Notes: a model not told the origin generated them from the sequence alone. DNA of 9,221 nt from Dehalococcoidia bacterium (GCA_016927965.1 JAFGLP010000024.1:1-9221); one strand, 5' to 3'; shown: positions 1 to 6,830, counted from the first letter of the stretch. Program-made: numbers and translations.

Positions 1-925
1 CCTCCGTATTAAACCGGCCTTCCTTAATATGCAATACCTTACGGCACCCTATTGGACAACCGAAGCAAGCCGTTGTGCCGACCTGGTATTTTTCATTCTG
101 GGTTACACCACTGATTTCGGTGGTCTCCGGCATTGCGACATCGGTATAATACTTCCTTGTGGTATCGCCGTACATTATGCCGGAATCGACCCAGCCGGCG
201 GTGCCCGTATCATGCATGACCTGGGTGATAAAACCGGTTTTAACCTCTTCCATGGCAGTACGAGCGAGTTCCCTGAATTTTTCGGGTTCTAACATCGGGA
301 TTTTGGCCTTGCCACGTACCGCTATAGCCTTGAGGTTCTTGGAACCCATGACATATCCCATACCTGCACGCCCAGCGCAATGGCCGTCTTCGGTCATAAT
401 ATTGGCAAACAATACAAGGTTTTCGCCTGCAGGTCCGATACTAACCACGCGTGTGCGTTGGTCGTCATACGTTTTGCGTATATTATCGATGGTATCGTAA
501 GTTGTCTTGCCCCAGAGTTGTGCGGCATCCTTGAGCTCAGGTTTGCCATCTTTGATGTAAAGATACACAGGTTTGGCGGATTTGCCGGTGATAATAATCC
601 CGTCGTAGCCGGAGAAACGTAATTCTGAACCGAAATGGCCTCCGCAATTGGCGTCAGCGTAATACGTGGTATATGGGGAACGTGATGCCACTACCCAACG
701 GCTGAAGCTCGGTCCACCCGTGCCGGTCAGCAGTCCTGCCATGAAAATGAGCGGGTTCTCGGGACCAAGGGGATCAGTATTTTCATCTATCATATCGGCC
801 AAATAGCGGCAGGCAATGCCTCCCGCTCCGATATAATTGCGGGCATATTGCTCGTTAAGCGGCTCATCCTTTAGTTCGTACTTAGTGAGGTCGACTACCA
901 GCACTTTTCCCATGTAACCGTTCAT
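1..925 (-). CDS. Aldehyde:ferredoxin oxidoreductase, tungsten pterin enzyme (N-terminal 308 residues, runs off window)
   Basis: This family oxidises aldehydes to carboxylic acids with ferredoxin as electron acceptor, and some members run in reverse. It uses a tungsten bis-pterin cofactor and one [4Fe-4S] cluster, and acts in the cytoplasm. The whole stretch is open with no frameshift. Visible motifs are GGPSFSRW near residue 77, NCGGHFG followed by RFSGYDGIIITGKS (about 95-120), GPAGEN near 160, and AGRAGMGYVMGSKNLKAIAV (about 183-202). The cluster motif C-x2-C-x3-C is at Cys287, Cys290 and Cys294, almost the same positions as in the Pyrococcus furiosus enzyme. The fourth Cys and the rest of the cofactor domain lie beyond base 1. 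The ATG at 925 has an AAGGAGAA SD site. The gene follows the alcohol dehydrogenase by 37 bp and is the last visible member of the operon. The substrate cannot be read from the sequence. Confidence 0.95.
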   Translation of the reverse strand, partial: MNGYMGKVLVVDLTKYELKDEPLNEQYARNYIGAGGIACRYLADMIDENTDPLGPENPLIFMAGLLTGTGGPSFSRWVVASRSPYTTYYADANCGGHFGSELRFSGYDGIIITGKSAKPVYLYIKDGKPELKDAAQLWGKTTYDTIDNIRKTYDDQRTRVVSIGPAGENLVLFANIMTEDGHCAGRAGMGYVMGSKNLKAIAVRGKAKIPMLEPEKFRELARTAMEEVKTGFITQVMHDTGTAGWVDSGIMYGDTTRKYYTDVAMPETTEISGVTQNEKYQVGTTACFGCPIGCRKVLHIKEGRFNTE

Positions 926-962
926 ACCGGCTTCTCCTTAACTCAAATTTTATTCATCTTGT

Positions 963-2132
963 TTAAAAATCACAGGATTTGCCGTCGTAAGCACAAACGA
1001 ACATTTTTTCCAGTTCGTCGGCATCCGGTACACGTGTAACGGCAATGGTCATCGCTTCGTTAACGGCACGGTCAACCAATCCTGGCATTGCTTTAATATA
1101 ATCGTCCCTCTTGATGCTGGTGTCTTTCACCGCCAGCGGCTGTCCCACGTTTTTAGCCAGATCGCGCACTGCGTCAATCAACTTCAGGGCACAGGATTTA
1201 TCGTCGCCCTTTGCGATATTGCAGAACCTGGCAATCTCTGCGTAACGTGAGGAGGTTTCCTCGGACCCGTTAACCAGGTATTCCATAGTGTAAGGCAGAT
1301 ACAGGCCGACGGCACGCCCGTGAGGCATATGGAAAAGTCCTCCAATGGCATGACCGGTGCTATGACCGAGGCCGGCCATACCGTTGCCGAAGCAGGTACC
1401 GGCCATCGAAGCTGCATACATCATGTCTTTACGGGCATCTTCATCCTTGCCGTTGTCATAGGCCTTCTGGAGATTTTCGAAAATAAGCTTGATGGCAATC
1501 AATCCAGGTCCATCGGTGAACCTGGTGCGCCAGGTGGCCACATAGCCTTCGATGGCGTGACAAAGTGCGTCCATCCCCGTATCGCCGGTGATCTGGGGGG
1601 GCATGCTTATCACCATACGCGGGTCCAGTATAGCCGTGTCAGGCAGGGTTTCATATGAACCCAGTGCTACTTTCCGCTCATTTTCCGTATCCGTCAATAC
1701 GATGGCCCAAGTGGCCTCCGAGCCGGTGCCGCTTGTGGTGGGTATGCATATCAATTTAGCTGTTGCTCTGAGATTGTAAAAATCGGAAGGAGACATATCG
1801 AGCGGTGTCATATTGGCCGCATAGCAGACCAGGGTAGACTTGGACGCATCCATACTTGACCCGCCCCCTACACCGATTATCCAGTCAGGCTTATACTCCT
1901 TCGCTATTGCAGTGGATTTCATCACGGTCTGGATCGATGGATCGGGTTCAACCTCGTCGAACACCCTGAAGTCTATTTTAGCCTGTTTCAGCTGTGCGCC
2001 GACCATGTCAATCAGGCCAAGCGAGGTTATATTCTTATCTGTAACAATGAGAGCGCGTTTGCCCAGAATGGTATTGAGGTATTCCAGAGAATCGTCTCCA
2101 AAAACTGTAAATGGAACGCCGAAAAACTGCAT
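963..2132 (-). CDS. Iron-containing (group III) alcohol dehydrogenase
   Basis: Cytoplasmic NAD(P)-dependent oxidoreductase interconverting alcohols and aldehydes. At 389 residues it has the usual family length. The N-terminal half carries the nucleotide-binding motif GVGGGSSMDASK (87-98) and PTTSGTGSEAT (131-141). The C-terminal all-helical domain has the metal ligands in family spacing: Asp188, His192, His257 and His271. His261, in GHSTGHAIGG, corresponds to the second conserved His of the family. The ATG at 2132 has a strong GAGGAGGG SD site. It lies 50 bp after the SCP-2 gene and 37 bp before AOR, so the three are probably cotranscribed. Pairing with AOR suggests an alcohol-aldehyde-acid route in which the ADH makes or consumes the aldehyde. 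The direction and chain length of the substrate are not shown by the sequence. Confidence 0.95.
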   Translation of the reverse strand: MQFFGVPFTVFGDDSLEYLNTILGKRALIVTDKNITSLGLIDMVGAQLKQAKIDFRVFDEVEPDPSIQTVMKSTAIAKEYKPDWIIGVGGGSSMDASKSTLVCYAANMTPLDMSPSDFYNLRATAKLICIPTTSGTGSEATWAIVLTDTENERKVALGSYETLPDTAILDPRMVISMPPQITGDTGMDALCHAIEGYVATWRTRFTDGPGLIAIKLIFENLQKAYDNGKDEDARKDMMYAASMAGTCFGNGMAGLGHSTGHAIGGLFHMPHGRAVGLYLPYTMEYLVNGSEETSSRYAEIARFCNIAKGDDKSCALKLIDAVRDLAKNVGQPLAVKDTSIKRDDYIKAMPGLVDRAVNEAMTIAVTRVPDADELEKMFVCAYDGKSCDF

Positions 2133-2182
2133 AGTAACCCTCCTCTACTTACACTGCTATAACTTATGGATTGGGGTTATCG

Positions 2183-2596
2183 TTACTCAGGATATTCTGT
2201 TTTGACCTGGGTGACGCAATTGACAAGTTCCTGTGCAGCTTTGACTGCACGCATGACCTTGCCCATGTTGCCGGTAAGCTTCAACTGGCGGGTTACGATG
2301 GCCTGGATTGGGTCAACTTTCTTCTCTGCCACCTTGCGCCACGTAGCTATACTAGCCGATAAAATGAATTCCGGCTTGTATTTGTCTTTTTCTGCTTCTG
2401 TTACTATATCCACCTTGCGGCATTTGCCATGCCAGAGGTCGACATACTGATAGCCTGTTTCTTTGACTGCTCCGCCGGGCTCTATGATGAAATAGAAATC
2501 ACCCTCCCAGGTTTTGGCCGCGTCTTCATACGCTTTGCTGTTGTTGACTGCTTCCATGAATTGGGTCGCCCACTCCAATGTGCCAAACATCGCCAT
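2183..2596 (-). CDS. SCP-2 sterol-binding domain protein (small lipid/acyl carrier-like)
   Basis: Single-domain SCP-2 fold protein of 137 residues. The family binds hydrophobic ligands such as fatty acyl-CoAs or lipids in a small alpha/beta domain in the cytoplasm. Visible family features are the hydrophobic N-terminal helix, the strand region FYFIIEPGGAVKE (35-46), Trp86 in ATWRKV, the Asp95-Pro pair (KKVDPIQAI), and KLTGNMGKVMRAV (106-118), which resembles the 'gklk..Gd' segment. The ATG at 2596 was chosen because a GGAGGT SD site lies 7 bp upstream. A TTG at 2611 would overlap that site. It is the first gene after the consensus promoter and precedes Fe-ADH by 50 bp. Its leading place in an alcohol/aldehyde operon suggests it delivers or binds a hydrophobic substrate, which is inference. 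Confidence 0.85.
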   Translation of the reverse strand: MAMFGTLEWATQFMEAVNNSKAYEDAAKTWEGDFYFIIEPGGAVKETGYQYVDLWHGKCRKVDIVTEAEKDKYKPEFILSASIATWRKVAEKKVDPIQAIVTRQLKLTGNMGKVMRAVKAAQELVNCVTQVKTEYPE

Positions 2597-2629
2597 ATCC
2601 TTCACCTCCAATTCTGATTATGTGGGCGT

Positions 2630-2658
2630 ATTATAGATATATTACATATTAGTGTCAA
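2630..2658 (-). promoter_or_regulatory. Consensus sigma-70 promoter of the SCP-2/ADH/AOR operon
   Basis: On the minus strand the -35 TTGACA (2658..2653) and -10 TATAAT (2635..2630) are both perfect, with 17 bp between them. Transcription should start near 2623, about 27 nt before the SCP-2 ATG at 2596. Confidence 0.85.
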
Positions 2659-2670
2659 TTTAGTGTCAAT
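2649..2670. repeat. Two abutting 11-bp direct repeats over the -35 box (possible operator)
   Basis: TTAGTGTCAAT occurs at 2649-2659 and again at 2660-2670 with no mismatch or gap. The period is close to one helical turn. The left copy contains the -35 hexamer of the minus-strand promoter and the right copy supplies a second, unused TTGACA just upstream. This layout would suit a repressor or activator binding one DNA face, but the repeat could also be a chance duplication. Confidence 0.5.
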
Positions 2671-2681
2671 AGCAAAAATTA

Positions 2682-2712
2682 CTGACAGCGCTTGATTAAT
2701 TAGTGCTACAAT
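2682..2712 (+). promoter_or_regulatory. Possible divergent promoter for the MOSC gene
   Basis: CTGACA (2682-2687) and TACAAT (2707-2712) resemble -35 and -10 boxes, but the 19-bp spacing is longer than ideal. Transcription would start near 2719, about 33 nt before the GTG at 2752. It lies back to back with the operon promoter at 2658..2630. Confidence 0.35.
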
Positions 2713-2751
2713 TTCAAATAAAAAGTATATGGGATGGGGGTATACATCACA

Positions 2752-3186
2752 GTGGCAAAAATTATAGCGGTTTGTTTGAACAGCACAAAAGGTTCAAGTA
2801 AAGTGCCCGTTGAACAGGGCGTAGTTAAGGCTGGATTCGGGCTTGATGGTGACGCACATGCTGGGGGTGATGAAATAAGGCAAATAAGTTTGCTTGCACT
2901 GGAGAGTATTGAAAAAATGAATGCCGGCGGGTTTTCCTTTAAACCGGGCGATTTTGCAGAGAATTTAACTACACAGGGGATTGATCTGGTATCACTCCCG
3001 ATCGGGACGAGGTTGATGATAGGGGATACGGCAATAATTGAAACTACACAAATTGGTAAAAAATGCCATAAGGGATGTGCTGTCTATAAGCAGGCAGGCT
3101 ATTGTATTATGCCCCGTGAAGGCGTGTTTGCCCGGGTGATTAAGAGTGGAACAGTCAGGAGTAATGACCTTGTTACGGTCATGTAG
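2752..3186 (+). CDS. MOSC-domain protein (molybdenum/tungsten cofactor sulfur handling)
   Basis: MOSC domains are beta-strand-rich sulfur-carrier domains related to the C-terminus of Moco sulfurase. Small stand-alone members are common near molybdenum cofactor genes. From the GTG at 2752 the protein has 144 residues and begins VAKIIAVCLNSTKG, which is the usual start for this family. An ATG at 2734 in the same frame would add six residues, but it has no SD site, whereas the GTG has a loose purine run (GGGGG, 2736-2740) 11 bp upstream. Family landmarks are GLDGDAHAGG (about 30-39), PGDFAENLTT (65-74) and the C-terminal KKCHKGC, with Cys105, Cys109 and Cys118 as candidate persulfide-carrying residues. 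It faces away from the AOR operon and precedes the E1 gene by about 160 bp. Confidence 0.85.
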   Translation: MAKIIAVCLNSTKGSSKVPVEQGVVKAGFGLDGDAHAGGDEIRQISLLALESIEKMNAGGFSFKPGDFAENLTTQGIDLVSLPIGTRLMIGDTAIIETTQIGKKCHKGCAVYKQAGYCIMPREGVFARVIKSGTVRSNDLVTVM

Positions 3187-3293
3187 TTTCCATAGCCAGT
3201 TGGGTCTGCCAAATCATGTTTAGTGAGAGATCATCTGAAGAAACACAAAATGTATTGGTTATACATAAAAGACTCATATGATGCACGTAATCA

Positions 3294-3323
3294 TTGTTGC
3301 TTTGTAAACCTGTAATTTATAAT
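3294..3323 (+). promoter_or_regulatory. Promoter candidate for the E1 / ubiquitin-like pair
   Basis: TTGTTG (3294-3299) and a perfect TATAAT (3318-3323) are separated by 18 bp. The start would fall near 3330, on the upstream ATG of the E1 gene, which favours the second ATG (3345) as the real translation start. Confidence 0.5.
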
Positions 3324-3344
3324 TTTTAAATGGGAACGAGTGCA

Positions 3345-4385
3345 ATGAGCATTGAAAACAAACCCAGAGACAGGTATTCCAGACAGGAGAGGTTTAATGG
3401 CATTGGTAAAAAAGGGCAGTATAAATTGGAGCGAAGCAGTGCGGTAATTATGGGCTGTGGTGCTCTCGGATGTAATATCGCTAATTTATTGGTACGTGCG
3501 GGAGTTGGCAAGGTAAGAGTTATCGACAGGGATTTTATCGAATATCAAAACTTGCAGAGACAGACGCTTTTTACTGAAACTGATATTAAAAACCGGTTGC
3601 CTAAAGCTGTTGCGGCAAAAAGGCATTTGCAGGAAATTAATTCATCCATTGACATTGAAGGCATTGTTGCGGATATAAATTTTAACAATGCAGAAAGATA
3701 TTGCTCCGGTATGGACGTTATCCTTGATGGTCTGGATAATCTTAAAACCCGTTACCTGATAAATGATGTATCTCAAAAGTTGGGCATCCCATATATTTAT
3801 GGGGGGGCAATCGCTTCGTTGGGAATGACCATGTCGGTGATTCCAGGTGTCACACCTTGCTTCAGATGCGTCTTTCCCAACTTGCTCCCAGATGGTACTG
3901 TACCAACCTGTGAAACCGAAGGAATACTGGGACCCATAGCATCAATCATAAGCTCATTAGAAGCAACGGAAGCATTGAAAATCCTTGTTGGAGCGGAGTT
4001 TGCAAACAAAGACCTTATTACTTTAGATATATGGGATATATTATTTGAGCGGATCTCCATAGAAAAAAAGCATGATTGCCCATCATGTAACGGCAGCTAT
4101 GAGTTCCTAAATAAAAAAACCGGTTTGATAAAATCACCACTCCGCAGTCAAAGCGGAAGTATTCAGGTGCTATACACAGAATCTAAAGGGGTTGTCCTAG
4201 AGGATCTGGCCGGACATCTCGACAGTGTGCAAGACCTTTCTTACAATGAATATATGCTTCAGTTCGGGGTCGATAGATACGCAGTAACCGTGTTTCCTGA
4301 CGGGCGGGCTATTATCAGTAATACGCTGGATCAATCAATAGCAGAGGAGCTATATCTAAAATATATTGCACCATATAGCAGGTAA
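3345..4385 (+). CDS. ThiF/MoeB/HesA-family E1-like adenylyltransferase
   Basis: These enzymes use ATP to adenylate the C-terminal Gly of a ThiS/MoaD-type carrier, so that it can be turned into a thiocarboxylate sulfur donor. From the ATG at 3345 the protein has 346 residues. Visible parts, in that numbering, are YSRQERF near the N-terminus, the nucleotide loop GCGALGCN (37-44), DFIEYQNLQRQTLF (63-76), the ATP/Mg motif DGLDNLKTRYLIND (128-141), candidate catalytic Cys189 in PTCETEG, and a zinc-site pattern of CxxC at 172/175 plus CxxC at 245/248. The last ~85 residues form a tail ending in FPDGRAIISN, as in longer ThiF proteins, and there is no rhodanese domain. An ATG at 3330 is possible but coincides with the predicted transcription start. 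The carrier gene follows after 5 bp, so the two form an enzyme-substrate pair. Confidence 0.93.
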   Translation: MSIENKPRDRYSRQERFNGIGKKGQYKLERSSAVIMGCGALGCNIANLLVRAGVGKVRVIDRDFIEYQNLQRQTLFTETDIKNRLPKAVAAKRHLQEINSSIDIEGIVADINFNNAERYCSGMDVILDGLDNLKTRYLINDVSQKLGIPYIYGGAIASLGMTMSVIPGVTPCFRCVFPNLLPDGTVPTCETEGILGPIASIISSLEATEALKILVGAEFANKDLITLDIWDILFERISIEKKHDCPSCNGSYEFLNKKTGLIKSPLRSQSGSIQVLYTESKGVVLEDLAGHLDSVQDLSYNEYMLQFGVDRYAVTVFPDGRAIISNTLDQSIAEELYLKYIAPYSR

Positions 4386-4390
4386 TAGCA

Positions 4391-4675
4391 ATGGCAATGA
4401 TTAATGTTAAATTCAATGGTATCTGGAAACTCTATTTGGGGATGGATAGGGCAGTTATAGAGGCGGCTGATCTCGATTCGACTTTTTTGCGTATAGAAAA
4501 GAAGTTCGCAATTATAATTGAAAAAAAGTTGAAGGAGCGCGGTGTCAAATTGAAAGGCAGTGTTCTCGACTATTCTTATATTACGATAAACGGCAAGAAT
4601 GCAAAAACTATAAAAGAGCGGGTAGTTCAGGATGGAGATGTACTGAACCTGTACATCGCAGTTCCCGGCGGATAA
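4391..4675 (+). CDS. MoaD/ThiS-family ubiquitin-like sulfur carrier, C-terminal Gly-Gly
   Basis: Small beta-grasp protein of 94 residues and the likely substrate of the E1 enzyme encoded directly upstream. The N-terminal strand INVKFNGIWK, YITINGKNAK (63-72) and VQDGDVLNLYIAVPGG at the exact C-terminus match the MoaD/ThiS pattern. The open Gly-Gly end needs no processing and is the site adenylated and then thiocarboxylated in this family. The ATG at 4391 was chosen because an AGG lies 8 bp upstream, overlapping the end of the E1 gene. An ATG at 4397 would remove two residues. Given the MOSC gene and the neighbouring AOR, sulfur transfer for the pterin dithiolene is the likeliest job. Thiazole or another sulfur pathway remains possible, since no other thi or moa gene is in view. 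Confidence 0.9.
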   Translation: MAMINVKFNGIWKLYLGMDRAVIEAADLDSTFLRIEKKFAIIIEKKLKERGVKLKGSVLDYSYITINGKNAKTIKERVVQDGDVLNLYIAVPGG

Positions 4676-4884
4676 GTTAGCTCCAGAATTAGTATCACAC
4701 GGGCAAATCAATATATGCTATCAATTGCCCTATACGGTATTTCTCTAAGTCTTATTAATATGGTATATAGATATTCACGGGTATTCTATATTAGTTATGA
4801 ACAGTATGATCAAATCTCCTGAAACCGTTGCTGGTATACAGCTGAAGTAAATTCACAAGAAGCTATGTATTAAATTGGAATAAT

Positions 4885-4951
4885 ATGGTGGTACATGCTG
4901 GACAGTTCCCCAACTCCTGTTTGATAGGAAAAAGCTTATTTTGATATTTCA
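4885..4951 (+). repeat. Diverged direct repeat, copy 1
   Basis: This segment aligns without gaps to 6743-6809 in the same orientation, with 51 of 67 bases identical by hand count. The longest shared blocks are AAGCTTATT and TGGACAG. Both copies start at an ATG and contain a 19-codon reading frame that stops at the same place: MVVHAGQFPNSCLIGKSLF here and MVGHCGQLPNSCLRVRSLF in copy 2. The repeats flank the thiolase gene. Their identity is unknown. Remnants of a mobile element or a genome-wide intergenic repeat are the likeliest explanations. Confidence 0.6.
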
Positions 4952-4980
4952 ATGGCTGTTTTCTGAGGCGGCGGACAAAA

Positions 4981-5046
4981 TGCCCGGTCAGGAGCATTAT
5001 GATGGCATGAAATTTGCACTGCCATCACGCTTTCCTGTACCGGGCA
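4981..5046 (-). terminator. Long two-part hairpin, probable terminator of the thiolase gene
   Basis: Outer arms TGCCCGGTCAGGA (4981-4993) and TCCTG-T-ACCGGGCA (5033-5046) pair over 13 bp with one bulged base. Inner arms GATGGCA (5001-5007) and TGCCATC (5020-5026) pair over 7 bp. Read on the minus strand the stem is followed by TTTTG, as expected downstream of the thiolase, whose stop is 74 bp away. On the plus strand no T-run follows, so it would not stop transcripts from the left. The span is long for a classical terminator. Confidence 0.45.
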
Positions 5047-5070
5047 CATGCGTTACAGTAACATTACTAT

Positions 5071-5098
5071 ACCGGGTGCTGCAAGCACTTCGGCTGGT
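5071..5098. other. Short stem-loop downstream of the thiolase stop
   Basis: GTGCT (5076-5080) and AGCAC (5084-5088) form a perfect 5-bp stem with a 3-nt loop. Outer ACCG (5071-5074) can pair with the CGG/GGT bases at 5091-5098 with small bulges. No T-run follows. It may add to 3'-end structure. Confidence 0.3.
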
Positions 5099-5119
5099 TT
5101 AGTTTTATTTTGCTTAAGG

Positions 5120-6328
5120 CTATCTTTGCAGGTTCTCTACGATTGCGGCGATTCCCAGTCCGCCGCCGACGCAGGTGCTGAACATACCATATTTCCCGCC
5201 GGTGCGGATCAATTGACGCATTGCGAACATGCCGATCCTGGCACCGGAAGCGCCGTTGGGATGCCCATAAGCAATAGCGCCGCCCAGCATGTTCCATTTG
5301 CTGCGGTCAACTTTTTCACCTAGCTGCTTTTCGAGTTCAGCTATAACTGCCAACTGCTGCACGGCAAAAGCTTCGTTGCACTCCATTACGTCCAAATCCT
5401 TGAGCTTCAGGCCGGCCCGTTTAAGGGCTACAGGGATAGCGTAGGCCGGGCCAATGCCCATGAGCTTCGGGTCGACGCCGTAATCACCGCCGCAAATCCA
5501 TTTCGCCATCGGCTTGTAACCAAGTTCCTTGGCTTTGTCAGAGCTCATTATCAAGACCATAGAGCAACCGTCATTCAGCCCGGAGGAGTTTCCTGCGGTT
5601 ACCTGGCCGTCCTTTTTAAACGCAGGCGGGAGCTTGGCCAGCCCTTCCATGGTCGTTTCAGGGCGGGGATGCTCATCTTTATCGAAGATGATGTCCGGTT
5701 TCTTCTTGCCGCCCGGGATGGTTATCGGGACGATCTCATCTTTGAAATAATCGTTGTCCATGGCCATTTTTGCTCTCATCTGGCTCTGGTAAGCGTAATC
5801 GTCGGAAGCTTCCCTGGAAATTTTATACATGGTTCCCAGGTTCTCGGCCGTTATCCCCATGCCGATGCAGTCTTCAGGGTTTGGGGATAGCTGGGGCATG
5901 ACCGGCATCGGGGGTATCTGCTTGTACGGTTGAGTTGTAGAGGAGAACTTGAAGGACATATTGCTGTGTGAATCCGAGCCGCCTGCAATGATAATATCAG
6001 CCTGGTTGGCAAGTATTTTCCAGGCGGAATGGTTGATGGTGTCAATCGAGGAACCGCACTGCATCTCGAGGAAGTGCGATGTTGTTTCCAGGGGCAGCCC
6101 GGCTGCTATGGTGACCCAGCGGGACATGTTAGGGGTGTTTACACTGCCGAATGCAGAGCCGAGCATAAGAGCATCCACTTTGCCTTTCTCAAGGATCTTG
6201 GTTTTTGCGAGCAGGCCTTTAATAACAGTGGCTGCCAATGGGTTAGGCAGGACGTCGCGGAGCGAACCACCCATTCTACCAAAAGGTGACCTCATAGCAT
6301 CAACTATAACTACTTCTCTTTGTGACAT
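5120..6328 (-). CDS. Thiolase (acetyl-CoA acetyltransferase family)
   Basis: Cytoplasmic thiolase that condenses two acyl-CoAs or cleaves 3-ketoacyl-CoA. At 402 residues it has the normal family length. The nucleophile is Cys91 in EMQCGSSID. The other conserved blocks are GNSSGLNDG (about 246-254), CNEAFAVQ (317-324), GGAIAYGHPNGASGAR (349-364) with catalytic His356, and CVGGGLG with the second catalytic Cys386, so the active site is complete. The ATG at 6328 was chosen because GGAGGG lies just upstream. A TTG at 6340 would overlap that site. It stands alone, with about 440 bp on the left and 490 bp on the right free of genes, and is flanked by the two copies of a diverged repeat. Whether it works in biosynthesis or in fatty-acid degradation cannot be told here. 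Confidence 0.95.
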   Translation of the reverse strand: MSQREVVIVDAMRSPFGRMGGSLRDVLPNPLAATVIKGLLAKTKILEKGKVDALMLGSAFGSVNTPNMSRWVTIAAGLPLETTSHFLEMQCGSSIDTINHSAWKILANQADIIIAGGSDSHSNMSFKFSSTTQPYKQIPPMPVMPQLSPNPEDCIGMGITAENLGTMYKISREASDDYAYQSQMRAKMAMDNDYFKDEIVPITIPGGKKKPDIIFDKDEHPRPETTMEGLAKLPPAFKKDGQVTAGNSSGLNDGCSMVLIMSSDKAKELGYKPMAKWICGGDYGVDPKLMGIGPAYAIPVALKRAGLKLKDLDVMECNEAFAVQQLAVIAELEKQLGEKVDRSKWNMLGGAIAYGHPNGASGARIGMFAMRQLIRTGGKYGMFSTCVGGGLGIAAIVENLQR

Positions 6329-6344
6329 TTGACCCTCCAATAAT

Positions 6345-6356
6345 ATAAATATTTAT
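6345..6356. repeat. Perfect 12-bp AT-rich palindrome before the thiolase SD site
   Basis: ATAAATATTTAT reads the same on both strands and sits within the expected 5' leader of the thiolase, a few bases upstream of its SD site. It could be a regulator site or simply AT-rich leader. Confidence 0.25.
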
Positions 6357-6378
6357 TTGGCATTTTTCGATATGCCAT

Positions 6379-6387
6379 ATTTTAACA
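6379..6387 (-). promoter_or_regulatory. Possible extended -10 promoter for the thiolase
   Basis: On the minus strand TGTTAAAAT (6387..6379) matches the extended -10 form TGnTAnAAT. No good -35 box is present at the right distance. It would place the transcription start about 45 nt before the ATG at 6328. Confidence 0.25.
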
Positions 6388-6830
6388 TCCGAACTATAAT
6401 TGTATATGATTCAACCCTAAAATTACCAGTCGAACGTGGGACGCCTCTGTCCCCGTCGCCAGTTCCGCGATGTTGTGACCTCCTGTCGATCTTGCCTAAT
6501 TCGTAAGAGGTGTATTACCCGGGTAAAGGATTTGCCTTTCGCAAGACTATCGCTTGGCTTGAACCATGCCTAAATAACTTAATGAGGATTGGTTTCAGCG
6601 TCAAAGAAAGTCGGCAGGCATCGTTACACATATCCGTTCGATGGTAAGATTATGGATAAATACTGAAGCTGAAATGATGATAGTATCGGTTTTAGCGCGT
6701 TGATTTGAAGCTAACCTGTTGGGTGGGGCTTTGCATAACTAAATGGTGGGCCATTGTGGACAGCTCCCGAACTCGTGTTTGAGAGTAAGAAGCTTATTCT
6801 AGCGCTTCAGCAATTTTATACAAGGACGTA
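6388..6830. other. Gene-free stretch with a possible coding remnant and repeat copy 2
   Basis: No intact gene is supported. From 6421 to 6570 the plus strand has a 50-codon open frame, more G+C-rich than its surroundings, that encodes a Cys-x2-Cys and then RVKDLPFARLSLGL before a TAA. The Cys pair followed by an R-x-K-D-L-P block loosely resembles the N-terminal zinc-finger region of ISL3-type transposases, but the stretch is too short to assign. The following bases (6574-6740) are stop-rich in all frames. Repeat copy 2 lies at 6743-6809. Confidence 0.4.
6743..6809 (+). repeat. Diverged direct repeat, copy 2
   Basis: Same orientation as copy 1 at 4885-4951, offset 1858 bp, 51 of 67 bases identical and no gaps. 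Similarity stops sharply after TTCA. It ends about 20 bp past the 3' end of the 166-aa gene on the other strand. Confidence 0.6.

Larger units (their letters stand above)
4676..5119. other. 444-bp gene-free stretch between two converging genes
   Basis: No protein-coding gene is supported here. It contains a weak hairpin just after the carrier gene (GGGCAA 4701-4706 with TTGCCC 4725-4730, loop 18, no T-run), one copy of the diverged 67-bp repeat (4885-4951), and two hairpins downstream of the thiolase stop (4981-5046 and 5071-5098). GTTACAGTAAC (5052-5062) is a small palindrome. Confidence 0.7.

Noticed and set aside
29..622. Plus-strand open frames of 80-113 codons
   Set aside because: They lie opposite the continuous, motif-rich AOR reading frame and show no family features.
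3330..3344. Upstream ATG of the E1 gene as a leaderless start
   Set aside because: It coincides with the predicted transcription start and has no SD. The ATG at 3345 gives the normal family N-terminus.
4701..4730. Terminator hairpin after the ubiquitin-like carrier gene
   Set aside because: The stem is only 6 bp with an 18-nt loop, and no T-run follows.
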